Part shown: piece after piece, positions 50,633-60,423 of the stretch | How the letters are laid out: each line of letters opens with the position of its first letter | How positions within the stretch are numbered: the stretch's first letter is position 1 | Assembly: GCA_963727495.1 (NCBI GenBank) | Contig: CAVSGQ010000007.1 | Location: forward strand, 62,001 to 126,000 | Length of the DNA stretch: 64,000 nt | DNA from: Actinophytocola sp963727495 | Lineage (GTDB): Bacteria; Actinomycetota; Actinomycetes; Mycobacteriales; Pseudonocardiaceae | Direction of reading: 5' to 3' | Notes under the pieces: model-generated | The model's input: only the letters and a program-made list of their open reading frames with translations | What the model was told of the DNA's origin: nothing | The model's database searches: none | Position numbers and translations under genes: made by a program

Positions 50633-51577
50633 ATGAGGATCAGTGTGGTCGCTGCGGCGCGGGAGGACGACCGGCCGCCCAACGAGGTGCTGGACGTCGC
50701 GGTGGCGGCGGACCGGCTGGGGTACGGCGAGGTCTGGCTCGGCGAGGGACCCACCTGGGACTCGTTCGCGCTGGCCGCCGCGGTCGGCGCGATCACGACC
50801 CGGGTCGCGCTCACCGCAGGCCCGGTCCCGGTGTCGGTGCGGGACCCGTTCACGATCGTCCGGGGAGCCGCCTCGGTCCAGGCGGCGGTCGGCCGGCCGG
50901 TCGGTGTCGCGCTGGGCACCTCGAGCGTCCGGGTGGTCGAGGGCGTGCACGGCAGGCCGAGGTCCCGCCCGGTCGGCGACCTGCGGGACAGTGCCGAGGC
51001 CTACCTGGCCCACCGGCGCGGCGAGTGGTTCGGCGCCACCGGCGCGCACGGCTTCCGGCGCCGGCTCCCGCCCGCGACCGGCCCGCTGACCGTCGCCGCG
51101 TTCGGCGAGCGGGCCATCGGGATCGCGGCACGCTACGCCGACCGGATGCTGCTCGACCTCGTCTCCGTCGACCAGGTGCGTGACCTGCGGGCGAAGCTGG
51201 ACGCGGCGGGAGGGCGGCGGCCCTCGCTCGCGGCTTGGCTGCCGGCGGCCGTCGACCCGGACGGCGCGTCCTACGCCCAGCTCATGCGCAGCGTCGTCGG
51301 CTACATCCCGGTCCGCGGGTACCGGGAGATGTTCGTGAACGCCGGGTTCGGCGCGGCCGTCGAACTGGCGTCGACCGGTGCGCCGGTCGACGAGGTGCTC
51401 GCCGCGCTGCCCGAGCACGCCGCCCGGACGGTGGGCCTGGTCGGCGACGTGGCGAGCGTGCGGGACCGGATCGCCCGGTACGCCGAGGCCGGGCTCGACG
51501 AGATCGCGATCCTGCCGGCCACCGCGGGCGACCCCGCGGGCGAGCGCACGCTGACCGCACTCGCTGGTCCACAGTAG
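50633..51577 (+). CDS. LLM-class flavin/F420-dependent oxidoreductase
   Basis: A 314-residue luciferase-like monooxygenase-family protein with a TIM-barrel pattern: RISVVAAAREDDRPPNEVLDV, LGYGEVWLGEGPTWDSFALAAAV, and then PVSVRDPFTIVRGAASVQAAV and GLVGDVASVRDRIARYAEAGL. Many actinobacterial members use F420, though FMN cannot be excluded. The substrate is unknown. Start ATG 50633 follows GGGGCGG. It stands alone between the halogenase promoter region and a glucosidase gene. Confidence 0.85.
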   Translation: MRISVVAAAREDDRPPNEVLDVAVAADRLGYGEVWLGEGPTWDSFALAAAVGAITTRVALTAGPVPVSVRDPFTIVRGAASVQAAVGRPVGVALGTSSVRVVEGVHGRPRSRPVGDLRDSAEAYLAHRRGEWFGATGAHGFRRRLPPATGPLTVAAFGERAIGIAARYADRMLLDLVSVDQVRDLRAKLDAAGGRRPSLAAWLPAAVDPDGASYAQLMRSVVGYIPVRGYREMFVNAGFGAAVELASTGAPVDEVLAALPEHAARTVGLVGDVASVRDRIARYAEAGLDEIAILPATAGDPAGERTLTALAGPQ

Positions 51578-51693
51578 ACGGTCCGGCTGGTCATGCGGAC
51601 CGGCATCGCATCGGGCACCTTTGGTAGGTGGTGGGTTCCCGCCGGGCCTTCCCAGGATCGGCGGGCTTCGGTCTCCGCCCGGAAAGGAACCTC

Positions 51694-53898
51694 GTGCGCT
51701 CAACACTCCGTCATCGCAGATGTGTGGTGTCAGCAGCCCTGTCGTCGGTCGTCGCGATGGTCGTCACGACGGCCGCCGGGGCACCGGCGGCCGCGACCGG
51801 GCACGCGGCGGGAGGTGCGGCGCCCGGAGGCCCGGGCGCCGAGGCGGTCTACCAGCCGGCCGACAAGCAGGCGTTCGGCACCGCGCACGGCGGTGCACGC
51901 AGCCCGGTGTGGTTCACCCTCGGCGGCGGCCGGATGACCGAGGTCTTCTACCCCGACCTGAGCACGCCCGCGGTGCGCGAGCTGCAGCTCGTCGTCACCG
52001 ACGGGCGCAGCTTCACCGAACGCGCGCAGGACGTCGACGTGCGCACCGAACCGGTCGGCGGGCACGGGCTGACCTTCCGCCAGGTCGCCCGCGGCACCGG
52101 CTGGACGGCCGAGACGACCTATGTCACCGACCCGGGCCGGGCGAGCGTGCTGGTGGACGTGCGGCTGCACGCGCACCGGCCACTTCAGGCCTACGTGCTC
52201 TACGACCCCGCGCTGTCCCGCGACGGCAACGACGACAGCGCGACCAGCGGCGCCGAGCTGGTCGCCTCCGACGCGGGCGCGGCGAGCGCGCTGGTCGCCG
52301 GCCGCGGCTTCGCCGCCACCTCCAGCGGGTATCTCGCCACCAGCGACGGCTGGACCGACCTGGCCCGCGACCACACGATGGACTGGCGGTACCGCAAGGC
52401 CGGTCCGGGCAACGTGGTGCAGACCGGCAAGCTGCGGGTCGACGGCGTCCGCCATGACCACGACACGCTCGTCCTCGGCTTCGGCCCGGACCGCGCGGCC
52501 GCCGTGCGGACCGCGCACCGCTCCCTGGCGACCGGCTTCCACGCGGCCGCCGCCGGGTACGCCAGGGGCTGGCAGGACTACCTCGCCGGCCTGAAGCGGC
52601 CGCCGCGCAGCCTCACCACCCGCCGGGAGCGCGAGGTCTACCGCAGCTCGCTGATGGTCCTCGCCGCCTCCGAGGACAAGGCCCACCCCGGCGCGTACAT
52701 CGCCTCGCCCAGCTTCCCGTGGGCGTTCGGCTTCGACCGGCAGATCGCGCCGGAGTTCGGCTCCTACGCCCTGGTCTGGCCGCGCGACCTCTACCAGATC
52801 GCGACCGGGCTGCTCGCCGCCGGCGACCACGCCGGGGCGAACCGGGCGCTGGACTACATGCTCGAGGTCCAGCAGCAGCCCGACGGCCACCTGTCGCAGA
52901 ACACCCGGGTCGGCGGCGAGCCGTACTGGACCTCGGTGCAGCTCGACGAGACCGCGGCGCCGATGCTGCTCGCCTGGCTGCTCGGCCGCACCGACCCGGC
53001 CACCCTGGACGGCCTGCGCGACGCGGCCGAGTTCATGGCCGGCTACTCGAAGGACGGCAACACCGCGCCGTGGACCGAGCAGGAGCGGTGGGAGAACCAG
53101 AGCGGCTACTCCCCCGCCACGATCGCCTCGGAGGTGGCCGGCCTGGTGTGCCTGGCCGACCTGCTCGACCGCGCCGGGGACACCGCGGGCGCCCGGCACT
53201 ACCGCGACGTCGCCGACTCCTGGGCCTCCTCGGTGGAGGGCTGGACGGTGACCGGCACCGGCCCGCTGTCCGCGGACCCGTACTACCTGCGGCTGACCAA
53301 GGACGGCCGGCCCGACCGGGGCACGACCTACAACCTCGGCGACAACAACCCGGGCGAGGTGGACCAGCGCGCGGTGGTCGACCCCAGCTTCCTCGAGCTG
53401 GTCCGGCTGGGCGTGCGGCCCGCGGACGACCCGGCCGTGGTGAACACGCTGGCCGTGGTGGACGCGGAGCTGGGCGACGACACCCCGGCCGGCCGGCTGT
53501 GGCACCGCTTCACCAGCGACGGCTACGGCGAGCAGGCCAACGGCGAGCCGTGGAACGTCATCTGGCCGACCCCGGAGCCGACCCGCACCTACGGCAGGCT
53601 GTGGCCGATCTTCGCCGGTGAGCGGGGCGAGTACGAGCTGCTCGCCGGCGACCGGTCGGCCGCGCGCGGCCGGCTGGGCACGATCGCGGCCACCGCCAAC
53701 AGCGGCCTGATGCTGCCCGAGCAGGTGTGGGACGACCGCCCGCCCGCGCCCCGGGTGCGGCCGGGCACCGCGACCACCTCGGCGACCCCGCTGGCCTGGA
53801 CGCACGCCCAGTTCGTCCGGCTCGCCTGGTCCATCCAGGAGGGGCACCCGGTGGAGCGGCCGTCGGTGGTGGCCTGCCGCTACGCGCGGGACTGCTGA
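51694..53898 (+). CDS. Secreted GH15 glucosidase (glucoamylase/glucodextranase-like)
   Basis: A 734-residue exported enzyme that removes glucose from the non-reducing end of alpha-glucans. A signal peptide (VRSTLRHRRCVVSAALSSVVAMVV...) is followed by an N-terminal beta-sandwich (about 50-290) and the (alpha/alpha)6 barrel. Catalytic-site motifs are SYALVWPRDLYQIATGLL, WTEQERWENQSGYSPATIASE (general acid Glu) and LMLPEQVWDDRP (general base Glu). The GTG start (51694) follows AAAGGAA. A perfect 16-bp hairpin terminator lies directly after the stop. Confidence 0.92.
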   Translation: MRSTLRHRRCVVSAALSSVVAMVVTTAAGAPAAATGHAAGGAAPGGPGAEAVYQPADKQAFGTAHGGARSPVWFTLGGGRMTEVFYPDLSTPAVRELQLVVTDGRSFTERAQDVDVRTEPVGGHGLTFRQVARGTGWTAETTYVTDPGRASVLVDVRLHAHRPLQAYVLYDPALSRDGNDDSATSGAELVASDAGAASALVAGRGFAATSSGYLATSDGWTDLARDHTMDWRYRKAGPGNVVQTGKLRVDGVRHDHDTLVLGFGPDRAAAVRTAHRSLATGFHAAAAGYARGWQDYLAGLKRPPRSLTTRREREVYRSSLMVLAASEDKAHPGAYIASPSFPWAFGFDRQIAPEFGSYALVWPRDLYQIATGLLAAGDHAGANRALDYMLEVQQQPDGHLSQNTRVGGEPYWTSVQLDETAAPMLLAWLLGRTDPATLDGLRDAAEFMAGYSKDGNTAPWTEQERWENQSGYSPATIASEVAGLVCLADLLDRAGDTAGARHYRDVADSWASSVEGWTVTGTGPLSADPYYLRLTKDGRPDRGTTYNLGDNNPGEVDQRAVVDPSFLELVRLGVRPADDPAVVNTLAVVDAELGDDTPAGRLWHRFTSDGYGEQANGEPWNVIWPTPEPTRTYGRLWPIFAGERGEYELLAGDRSAARGRLGTIAATANSGLMLPEQVWDDRPPAPRVRPGTATTSATPLAWTHAQFVRLAWSIQEGHPVERPSVVACRYARDC

Positions 53899-53901
53899 GC
53901 C

Positions 53902-53936
53902 GTGCGGGGAGCCGCCGCAGCGGCGGCTCCCCGCAC
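53902..53936. terminator. Hairpin terminator after GH15 gene
   Basis: A 16-bp perfect stem (53902-53917 with 53921-53936) and a 3-nt loop, starting 3 bp after the glucosidase stop. There is no T-run, as usual for this group. Confidence 0.85.
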
Positions 53937-54034
53937 CGTCGCCGCACGCCGCGACGGCGGGTCGCGGGCCCGACGCCCGGACCGGTTACTCTTGCCGACC
54001 GAAGTCAGTCAGCGAACCTGGGTATGGAGGGCGT

Positions 54035-54964
54035 GTGCCTGTCGAGGCCGAGGAAGCCATCTCGCCGGAGGCCGTACTGGACGTGCTCGAGGCGGAGGCC
54101 ATCCATGTCCTGCGTGAGGTGGCCGGGGCGTTCCACCGCCCGGTGCTGCTCTACTCGATCGGCAAGGACTCGTCGGTCCTGCTGCACCTGGCGACCAAGG
54201 CGTTCGCCCCGGGGCCGGTGCCCTTCCCGGTGCTGCACATCGACACCGGCTGGAAGTTCCGGGAGATGATCGAGTTCCGCGACGCCACCGCCCGCCGGCT
54301 GGGCATCGACCTTCGGGTGCACACCAACGCCGAGGGCGCCGCCGACGGTGTCACCCCGTTCACCCACGGCTCGCACGAGTACACGCGCATCATGAAGACC
54401 GTGGCGCTGCGCCAGGCCCTCGACGAGGCCGGGTTCGACGCCGCGATCGGCGGCGCCCGCCGCGACGAGGAGCGGTCGCGCGCGAAGGAGCGGATCTTCT
54501 CCCTGCGCGAGCCGGGCCACCGCTGGGAGCCCCGCAAGCAGCGCCCGGAGTTCTGGCGCAGCGCCAACACCGAGCTCGCCGACGGCCAGACCATGCGGGT
54601 GTTCCCCCTGTCCAACTGGACCGAGCTGGACGTGTGGCGCTACATCAAGCGCGAGTCCATCCCGGTGGTCCCGCTCTACTTCGCCGCGCCGCGCCCGGTC
54701 GTCGAGCGGGACGGCGGGCTGATCATGATCGACGACGACCGGTACCCGCTGGCCGACGGCGAGCGGCCCCAGCAGCGGCTGGTCCGCTTCCGCACCCTCG
54801 GCTGCTACCCGCTGACCGCCGCGGTCGAGTCGAAGGCCGAGAGCCTCGACGAGCTCATCGACGAGATGCGTTCGGACCGGCGCTCCGAGCGGGCGGGCCG
54901 GCTCATCGACGGCGAGGGCGGCGGCAAGTCCATGGAGAGCAAGAAGGCGGAGGGCTACTTCTGA
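54035..54964 (+). CDS. cysD: Sulfate adenylyltransferase subunit 2
   Basis: A 309-residue ATP-sulfurylase catalytic subunit that makes APS from sulfate and ATP. The PP-loop is LLYSIGKDSSVLLHLA (S-x-G-K-D-S) near residue 45, and further motifs are IDTGWKFREMIEFRD, GGARRDEERSRAKERIFSLR and LSNWTELDVWRYI. It pairs with the GTPase subunit encoded next. GTG start 54035 follows GGAGG. Length is normal. Confidence 0.96.
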   Translation: MPVEAEEAISPEAVLDVLEAEAIHVLREVAGAFHRPVLLYSIGKDSSVLLHLATKAFAPGPVPFPVLHIDTGWKFREMIEFRDATARRLGIDLRVHTNAEGAADGVTPFTHGSHEYTRIMKTVALRQALDEAGFDAAIGGARRDEERSRAKERIFSLREPGHRWEPRKQRPEFWRSANTELADGQTMRVFPLSNWTELDVWRYIKRESIPVVPLYFAAPRPVVERDGGLIMIDDDRYPLADGERPQQRLVRFRTLGCYPLTAAVESKAESLDELIDEMRSDRRSERAGRLIDGEGGGKSMESKKAEGYF

Positions 54965-56850
54965 TGACCCTCATCGACACGGCACCCGCCCTCCCCGAGC
55001 ACCGGCCGGTGTCGGTGCTGCACCTCATCGCGTGCGGCTCGGTGGACGACGGCAAGTCCACGCTGATCGGGCGGCTGCTCGCGGAGACCGGCAGCGTCCC
55101 GGACGACCAGCTCGACTACGCGCGGCGCACCCGGCGCGGCGGGTCCACCGTGCCGGCCGGCGAGGTGGACTACTCGCTGCTCACCGACGGCCTGGAGGCC
55201 GAGCACGAGCAGGGCATCACCATCGACGTCGCCTACCGCCACCTCGACCTGCCCTCCGGCCGGCGGGTGATCATCGCCGACGCCCCCGGCCACGAGCAGT
55301 ACACCCGCAACATGGCCGTCGCGACGTCCACCGCGGACGTGGCGCTGCTGCTGGTGGACGCCACCAAGGGCATCCGCGCGCAGACCCGCCGGCACCTGGC
55401 GGTGTGCGCGCTGATGGGCGTGCGCACGGTGATCGCGGCGGTCAACAAGCTCGACGCCCGCGGCTACGACCACGTCGTGTTCGAGGAGCTGGCCGGCGGC
55501 GTGCGCGCCGCGGCGGCCCGCTTCGACATCGAGGACGTCGAGGTGATCCCGGTCAGCGCCCTCGGCGGGGACAACGTGATCACCGGCTCGCCGAAGATGG
55601 CCTGGTACCACGGGCCGACCGTGCTCGGCGCGCTGTCGGCCTGGCGGCCGCCCGAGCCCAAGCGGCCCGACGGCAGCGGGTTCCGGCTGCCGGTCCAGTA
55701 CGTCGTGCGGGCCGACGACTTCCGCGGCCTGGCCGGCACCGTCGTCGGCGCGCCGGTCGGCCGGGGCGACCAGGTCGTGGTGGCCGGCAGCGGCGTGACG
55801 TCGACGATCGACCGCGTGTTCGGCCCGGCCGGCGAGGTGGAGCGGGCCGACGAGGGCACCCCGGTGACCGTGACGCTGTCGACCGAGGTCGACGTCCGGC
55901 GCGGTGACCTGCTCACCACCGCGCCCGCCACCACCGGCGCGCTGCAGCCGGCGACCGCGTTCTCCGCGCACCTCGTCTGGACCGCCGAGGAGCCGCTCGC
56001 TCACGGCCGGTCCTACCTGCTGCTGGCCGGGCCGGCGACGGTGCCGGCGGTGGTCACCACGATCCGCGGCAAGCTCGACGTCGTCTCCGGCGAGCAGCTG
56101 GCCGCGCGCACGCTCGGCATCAACGACATCGGCACCGTCGAGCTGAGCACCAACAGCCCGATCTCGCTGGACAGGTACGACACGAACCGCGACACCGGCA
56201 GCTTCCTGCTCGTGGACCGGGTCAGCAAGGACACCGTGGCGGCCGGCATGGTCCGCTACGCGCTGCGGCGCGGCACCAACATCGTCCCGCACGACTACGC
56301 CGTCGACCGCGCCGCGCGCGCCCGCCTCAAGGGCCAGCAGGCGCGGGTGCTCTGGCTGACCGGCCTGCCCGGCGCCGGCAAGTCCACGATCGCCGACGCG
56401 CTGGAGCGGCGCCTGCACGGCATGGGCCTGCACACCTACGTGCTGGACGGCGACAACGTCCGCAGCGGCCTCAACAAGGACCTCGGGTTCACCCCGGAGG
56501 ACCGCGCGGAGAACGTGCGCCGGGTCGCCGAGACCGCGCGCCTGCTGCTGGACGCCGGGCTGATCGTGATCGTCGCGCTGGTCTCGCCGTTCCGGGCCGA
56601 CCGCATGGTCGCCAAGGGCCTGTTCGACGCCGGTGACTTCGTCGAGTGCTGGGTCGACACCGCGGCGGAGGTCTGCGCGCAGCGGGACCCGAAGGGCCTC
56701 TACGCCAAGGCGAAGGCCGGCGACCTGCCCAACATGACCGGCGTGGGCCAGGGCTACGAGGCGCCCGAGCAGCCCGACGTGGTGGTCGACGGCGCGGGCT
56801 CGCTCGAGCAGACCGTGGACCGCCTGGTCTCCGTCCTCGTCCGGGGATAG
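54964..56850 (+). CDS. cysNC: Bifunctional sulfate adenylyltransferase subunit 1/APS kinase
   Basis: A 628-residue fusion. The N-terminal GTPase (1-430) couples GTP hydrolysis to APS synthesis: GSVDDGKSTLIGRLL, DAPGHEQYTRNMA (G3) and NKLDARGYD (G4). The C-terminal APS kinase (about 450-628) has LTGLPGAGKSTIADALE and DGDNVRSGLNKDLGFT and makes PAPS. ATG 54964 overlaps the cysD stop. The fused kinase and the following sulfotransferase indicate that PAPS for sulfation, rather than only sulfate reduction, is the aim. Confidence 0.96.
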   Translation: MTLIDTAPALPEHRPVSVLHLIACGSVDDGKSTLIGRLLAETGSVPDDQLDYARRTRRGGSTVPAGEVDYSLLTDGLEAEHEQGITIDVAYRHLDLPSGRRVIIADAPGHEQYTRNMAVATSTADVALLLVDATKGIRAQTRRHLAVCALMGVRTVIAAVNKLDARGYDHVVFEELAGGVRAAAARFDIEDVEVIPVSALGGDNVITGSPKMAWYHGPTVLGALSAWRPPEPKRPDGSGFRLPVQYVVRADDFRGLAGTVVGAPVGRGDQVVVAGSGVTSTIDRVFGPAGEVERADEGTPVTVTLSTEVDVRRGDLLTTAPATTGALQPATAFSAHLVWTAEEPLAHGRSYLLLAGPATVPAVVTTIRGKLDVVSGEQLAARTLGINDIGTVELSTNSPISLDRYDTNRDTGSFLLVDRVSKDTVAAGMVRYALRRGTNIVPHDYAVDRAARARLKGQQARVLWLTGLPGAGKSTIADALERRLHGMGLHTYVLDGDNVRSGLNKDLGFTPEDRAENVRRVAETARLLLDAGLIVIVALVSPFRADRMVAKGLFDAGDFVECWVDTAAEVCAQRDPKGLYAKAKAGDLPNMTGVGQGYEAPEQPDVVVDGAGSLEQTVDRLVSVLVRG

Positions 56851-56856
56851 ATCACG

Positions 56857-58020
56857 ATGGCTGGCTCCCGGCAACGCGTGTACCTGCACATCGGTTCGCC
56901 GAAGACCGGCACCACCTACCTGCAGGAGGTGCTGTGGTCCAACCGGGCCGCGCTGCGGCAGGCCGGCGTGCTCTACCCGGGCCGGCGGCCGGACGCGCAC
57001 TTCCTCGCCACCATCGACCTGCGCGGGCTCACCTGGCACGGCCACGTCGACCCCGCGGTCGCGGGCGCCTGGGACCGGGTGGTGACCGCGGTGCGGGACT
57101 GGCCGGGCACCTCGGTCATCTCCCACGAGATGCTCGGCAGCGCCGCGCCGGAGGCGGTGGAGCGGGCCATGGCCTCGCTGTCCGGCCTCGAGGTGCACCT
57201 CGTGCTCACCACCCGTGACCTGGCCCGCCAGGTCCCCGCGGTGTGGCAGGAGGACGTGAAGAACTGCGGCCGGCTGACCTTCGACGAGTTCACCCGCTCG
57301 CTGCGCGGTCTCGACGACTCGATCGACCCGTTCTTCGCCCGGACGTTCTGGAGCTACCAGGACCTGCCGAACGTGCTGCGGAACTGGGCGGGCGACCTGC
57401 CCGCCGACCGGGTGCACGTCATCACCGTGCCGCGCGGCGCCGCCCGCGACGAGCTGTGGACGCGGTTCGCGACCACCGTCGGGCTCGACCCGGCCGCCGT
57501 CCCGGCCGGGGTCGACGTGAAGAACCCGTCGATGGGCGTGGTGGAGACGAACCTGGTGCGGCGGCTGAACCACCTGCTGGTGGGCGAGCTGGCGTGGCCG
57601 GCCTACCAGAGGCTGGTCAAGAACCTGCTCGCCGTCGACGTGCTCGCCGGGCGGGAGGGCTCGGTGCCGCTGCGGCTGCCGGCAGCGGACCGGGACTGGG
57701 TACGGCGCAAGGCCGAGGAGATGGTCGCCGACCTGCGCGAGGCGGGCTACCAGGTGACCGGCGACCTCGACGACCTGCTGCCGGCGGCTCCCGGAGAGGA
57801 CCCGCGCCACCCCGACGACGTGAGCGACACCGAGGTGCTCGACGCCGCGCTCCACGCCGTGGCCCGCCTGGTGCAGCAGCTCGAGAAGGAGCGCGAGCAG
57901 GCCGAGGAGAAGCGCGCCGCACTGGTCAGCGAGCTCACCCCGCACCCCACGGTGCAGTGGGCGCTCGACCGGTACCGCGGCGCGCGGGTCAAGCTGCGGG
58001 AGTTCCGGCTGTCCCGCTGA
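56857..58020 (+). CDS. PAPS-dependent sulfotransferase-like protein
   Basis: A 387-residue protein with the 5'-phosphosulfate-binding loop of sulfotransferases at its N-terminus: LHIGSPKTGTTYLQEVLWSN. A 3'-phosphate-binding region is likely around VHLVLTTRDLARQVPAVWQE (Arg and Ser/Gln). The C-terminus has a charged helix (RLVQQLEKEREQAEEKRAAL) that may be a coiled coil. It starts 6 bp after cysNC, so donor synthesis and transfer are encoded together. The acceptor is unknown; no glycan or polyketide genes are adjacent. Confidence 0.85.
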   Translation: MAGSRQRVYLHIGSPKTGTTYLQEVLWSNRAALRQAGVLYPGRRPDAHFLATIDLRGLTWHGHVDPAVAGAWDRVVTAVRDWPGTSVISHEMLGSAAPEAVERAMASLSGLEVHLVLTTRDLARQVPAVWQEDVKNCGRLTFDEFTRSLRGLDDSIDPFFARTFWSYQDLPNVLRNWAGDLPADRVHVITVPRGAARDELWTRFATTVGLDPAAVPAGVDVKNPSMGVVETNLVRRLNHLLVGELAWPAYQRLVKNLLAVDVLAGREGSVPLRLPAADRDWVRRKAEEMVADLREAGYQVTGDLDDLLPAAPGEDPRHPDDVSDTEVLDAALHAVARLVQQLEKEREQAEEKRAALVSELTPHPTVQWALDRYRGARVKLREFRLSR

Positions 58021-58277
58021 GGTGACCGTCCGCGGCCGAACGGCAACCGGTTTCCCCATTCGGACCCTGCGGCCAGCGCTGCTCGCCGGGGTTCGACACC
58101 ACCGGCAACACCGTGAGCCTCTACAACGGCAGCTACCAGGACATCGCCCGCCGGTGCCGCCGACCCGCAGCCGGGCATGTCGGTATGCAGGATCGGCAGC
58201 ACGACCGGCATGTCCCACGGCACGGTGTAGCAGACACCACCATGACCATCCGCTACGCCGAGGGCCGCGTGGAGGGG

Positions 58278-60269
58278 TCAGCGTGCCGAGCCCGCACCCG
58301 CCACCCGCCGCACGACCTGGAGCAGGTACTCCTTGCGGTCGAGCGGGTTGTGGTCGGTCCGTGGCCTGCTCGGTACCGGCCCGGTGACCGGGCGGTAGTG
58401 GTCGAACGCGCTCTCCAGCACCCCCTCGCCGCGGGTCCACGACGGCAGCAGCTGCTGCAGCTCGTGCACCCCCGCCGCCGGCACGTCGCCGTCGACCACG
58501 TACCCCGCGCCCGCCGGGACCGGGGTCGCCGGCACCGCCCGCAGCCGGGTCAGCGCGGGCAGCACCGTGCCGAGCGTGTCGGCCGGGATCTCCAGGCGGA
58601 ACCGGTGCATCGGCTCGTGCACCGTCGTGCCGGCCCGGCGCAGGGCGTCCATCAGCACCAGCGGCGTCAGGTTGCGGAAGTCCCCGGCGGTGCTCGACAT
58701 GCTCTTGTCGAACTTCTGGTGCGCGTGGCTCTGCCGCGGGTAGTAGCCGGAGTGCGTCATCGTCACCACGCAGTCGAGGACCTGCCAGCCGTGCACGCCC
58801 TGCCCGAGCACCTCGTGCACGGTCTCCTCGACCGCCTTGAAGAACGCGTAGGGCATCGACCCGAGCTCGACCTCCAGCCGGAACTCCACGCCGCCGCCCA
58901 CCGGCCCCGGCTCCACCCGCAGCCCGACCTGGGCGAGGAACGGGTTGGGCGCCTTGCCGATCAGCTCGAAGGCCGCACCGGTGCCGGCCGGCCGCTCGAC
59001 GCAGATGGTGGTCGACTCGCGGAAGGACACCGCGAGGCCGAACTCGTCGGCGAGCGTCGCCTCGATGACCTCCTTCTGCACCTCGCCGTAGAGCGACAGG
59101 GAGATCTCCTGGCGGGTCTCGTCGACCCGCAGGTTGATCAGCGGGTCCTGCTCGGCGAGCTGGGCGAGCGCGGGGTGCAGCGCGGCACGGTCGGCCGGGC
59201 GGGCCGGAACCACGACGGTCTCCAGCGTCGGCGGCGCGAAGTGGTGCTCCACGCCCGCGCGCGGGCAGCCGATCGCGTCCCCGATCCGGACGTCGGCCAG
59301 ACCCCACAGCTTCCCGATCTGGCCCGCCGCGACCGCGGTGCGCCGCACGGCGGTGCCGCGATCGAACACGCCGACCGCGGTGACCTTGCCGTCCCGACCG
59401 GCGCCGAAGGGCACCCGGTCGCGCAGCCGCACGGTCCCGGTGAACATCCGGACGTAGGCGATCTTCTCCCCCGCCGGGCCTCGCTCGACCTTGAACACGG
59501 TGCCCGACACCGGGCCGTCGGCGTCGCCCTCCGCGGCCGGCAGCAGCGACGCGACGCCGTCGGTCAGCTCGGCGACGCCGGCGCCGGTGATCGCCGAACC
59601 GAGGTACACCGGGTGCACCAGGGCCCGCCCGGTCTGCGCCGCGAGCTCGGCCCGCAGCAGCCGCGCGTCCGGCACGGTGTCGTCGAGGTAGGCGGCGAGC
59701 AGCGCGTCGTCGTGCTCGGCGAGCACCTCGGCCAGCCACGGCGGGCCGTCGGCGAACGGCAGGTACCGGGCCGCGCGGGTGCCGAGCCCGGTGGCCGTGC
59801 CCATCGGCACGATCGCCGGGGCCAGCTTCTCCGCGATGGCGCGCAGCACGCGGCCGGTGTCCGCGCCGCCGCGGTCGATCTTGTTGACGAAGATCAGCGT
59901 CGGGATCCGCAGCCGCCGCAGCGTGCGCATGAGCAGGCGGGTCTGCGCCTGCACGCCCTCGACCGCGGAGATCACCAGGACCGCGCCGTCGAGGACGCTC
60001 AGCACCCGCTCCACCTCGGCGATGAAGTCGGGGTGGCCGGGCGTGTCGATCAGGTTGACCGTGACGTCCCCGATGGCGAAGGACACGACCGCGGACTTGA
60101 TCGTGATGCCGCGCCGGCGTTCCAGCGTCAGGGAGTCGGTCTGCGTGCTGCCGTCGTCGACGCTGCCGACGCGGTCGATGACCCCGGCCGCGTGCAGCAG
60201 CCGTTCGGTCAGGCTCGTCTTGCCGGCGTCAACATGGGCGAGGATGCCGAGGTTCAGGGTGCGGCTCAA
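58278..60269 (-). CDS. Tet(M)/OtrA-like ribosomal protection GTPase
   Basis: A 663-residue translational GTPase that resembles EF-G and releases tetracycline-class drugs from the ribosome. G1 is LGILAHVDAGKTSLTERLL, G2/G3 include ERRRGITIKSA and LIDTPGHPDFIAEVERVL, and G4 is FVNKIDRGG. The C-terminal domains include SGYYPRQSHAHQKFDKSMSS, seen in this family around the decoding-centre loop. The start is TTG 60269: a TGA lies two codons upstream in frame and GAGGAC is 9 bp away. It may act on endogenous or foreign tetracycline-like compounds. A leader ORF overlaps its start. Confidence 0.9.
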   Translation of the reverse strand: MSRTLNLGILAHVDAGKTSLTERLLHAAGVIDRVGSVDDGSTQTDSLTLERRRGITIKSAVVSFAIGDVTVNLIDTPGHPDFIAEVERVLSVLDGAVLVISAVEGVQAQTRLLMRTLRRLRIPTLIFVNKIDRGGADTGRVLRAIAEKLAPAIVPMGTATGLGTRAARYLPFADGPPWLAEVLAEHDDALLAAYLDDTVPDARLLRAELAAQTGRALVHPVYLGSAITGAGVAELTDGVASLLPAAEGDADGPVSGTVFKVERGPAGEKIAYVRMFTGTVRLRDRVPFGAGRDGKVTAVGVFDRGTAVRRTAVAAGQIGKLWGLADVRIGDAIGCPRAGVEHHFAPPTLETVVVPARPADRAALHPALAQLAEQDPLINLRVDETRQEISLSLYGEVQKEVIEATLADEFGLAVSFRESTTICVERPAGTGAAFELIGKAPNPFLAQVGLRVEPGPVGGGVEFRLEVELGSMPYAFFKAVEETVHEVLGQGVHGWQVLDCVVTMTHSGYYPRQSHAHQKFDKSMSSTAGDFRNLTPLVLMDALRRAGTTVHEPMHRFRLEIPADTLGTVLPALTRLRAVPATPVPAGAGYVVDGDVPAAGVHELQQLLPSWTRGEGVLESAFDHYRPVTGPVPSRPRTDHNPLDRKEYLLQVVRRVAGAGSAR

Positions 60270-60330
60270 GCGTCATGTCCTCTGGGTGGATGACAGTTCC
60301 AGATGGGGTGGACATGAACGCTGCTCGCAT
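60229..60330 (-). CDS. Leader ORF overlapping the ribosomal-protection gene
   Basis: A 33-codon open frame (MRAAFMSTPSGTVIHPEDM...) with an excellent ribosome site (GAGGAGAGG 4-5 bp before ATG 60330). It runs 41 bp into the GTPase gene in another frame. Translated leader ORFs often control antibiotic-resistance genes by stalling or coupling. The role is inferred from position. Confidence 0.5.
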   Translation of the reverse strand: MRAAFMSTPSGTVIHPEDMTLEPHPEPRHPRPC

Positions 60331-60423
60331 GTTCCTCTCCTCGGTCGCCTGCAGTTGCGGGACAACAACAGCAGACGACCGCCCGCCGGGCAACCGAATT
60401 AGCCCCCGGCCCCCCCACACCAC

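Noticed and set aside
58021..58277. In-frame stretch FDTTGNTVSLYNGSYQDI after the sulfotransferase
   Set aside because: No start or ribosome site and no continuing frame; at most a fragment of a lost gene.
54955..59739. Minus-strand open frame of about 1590 codons
   Set aside because: Antisense to cysNC and the sulfotransferase, with low-complexity Arg/Ala/Gly content and no domain pattern.
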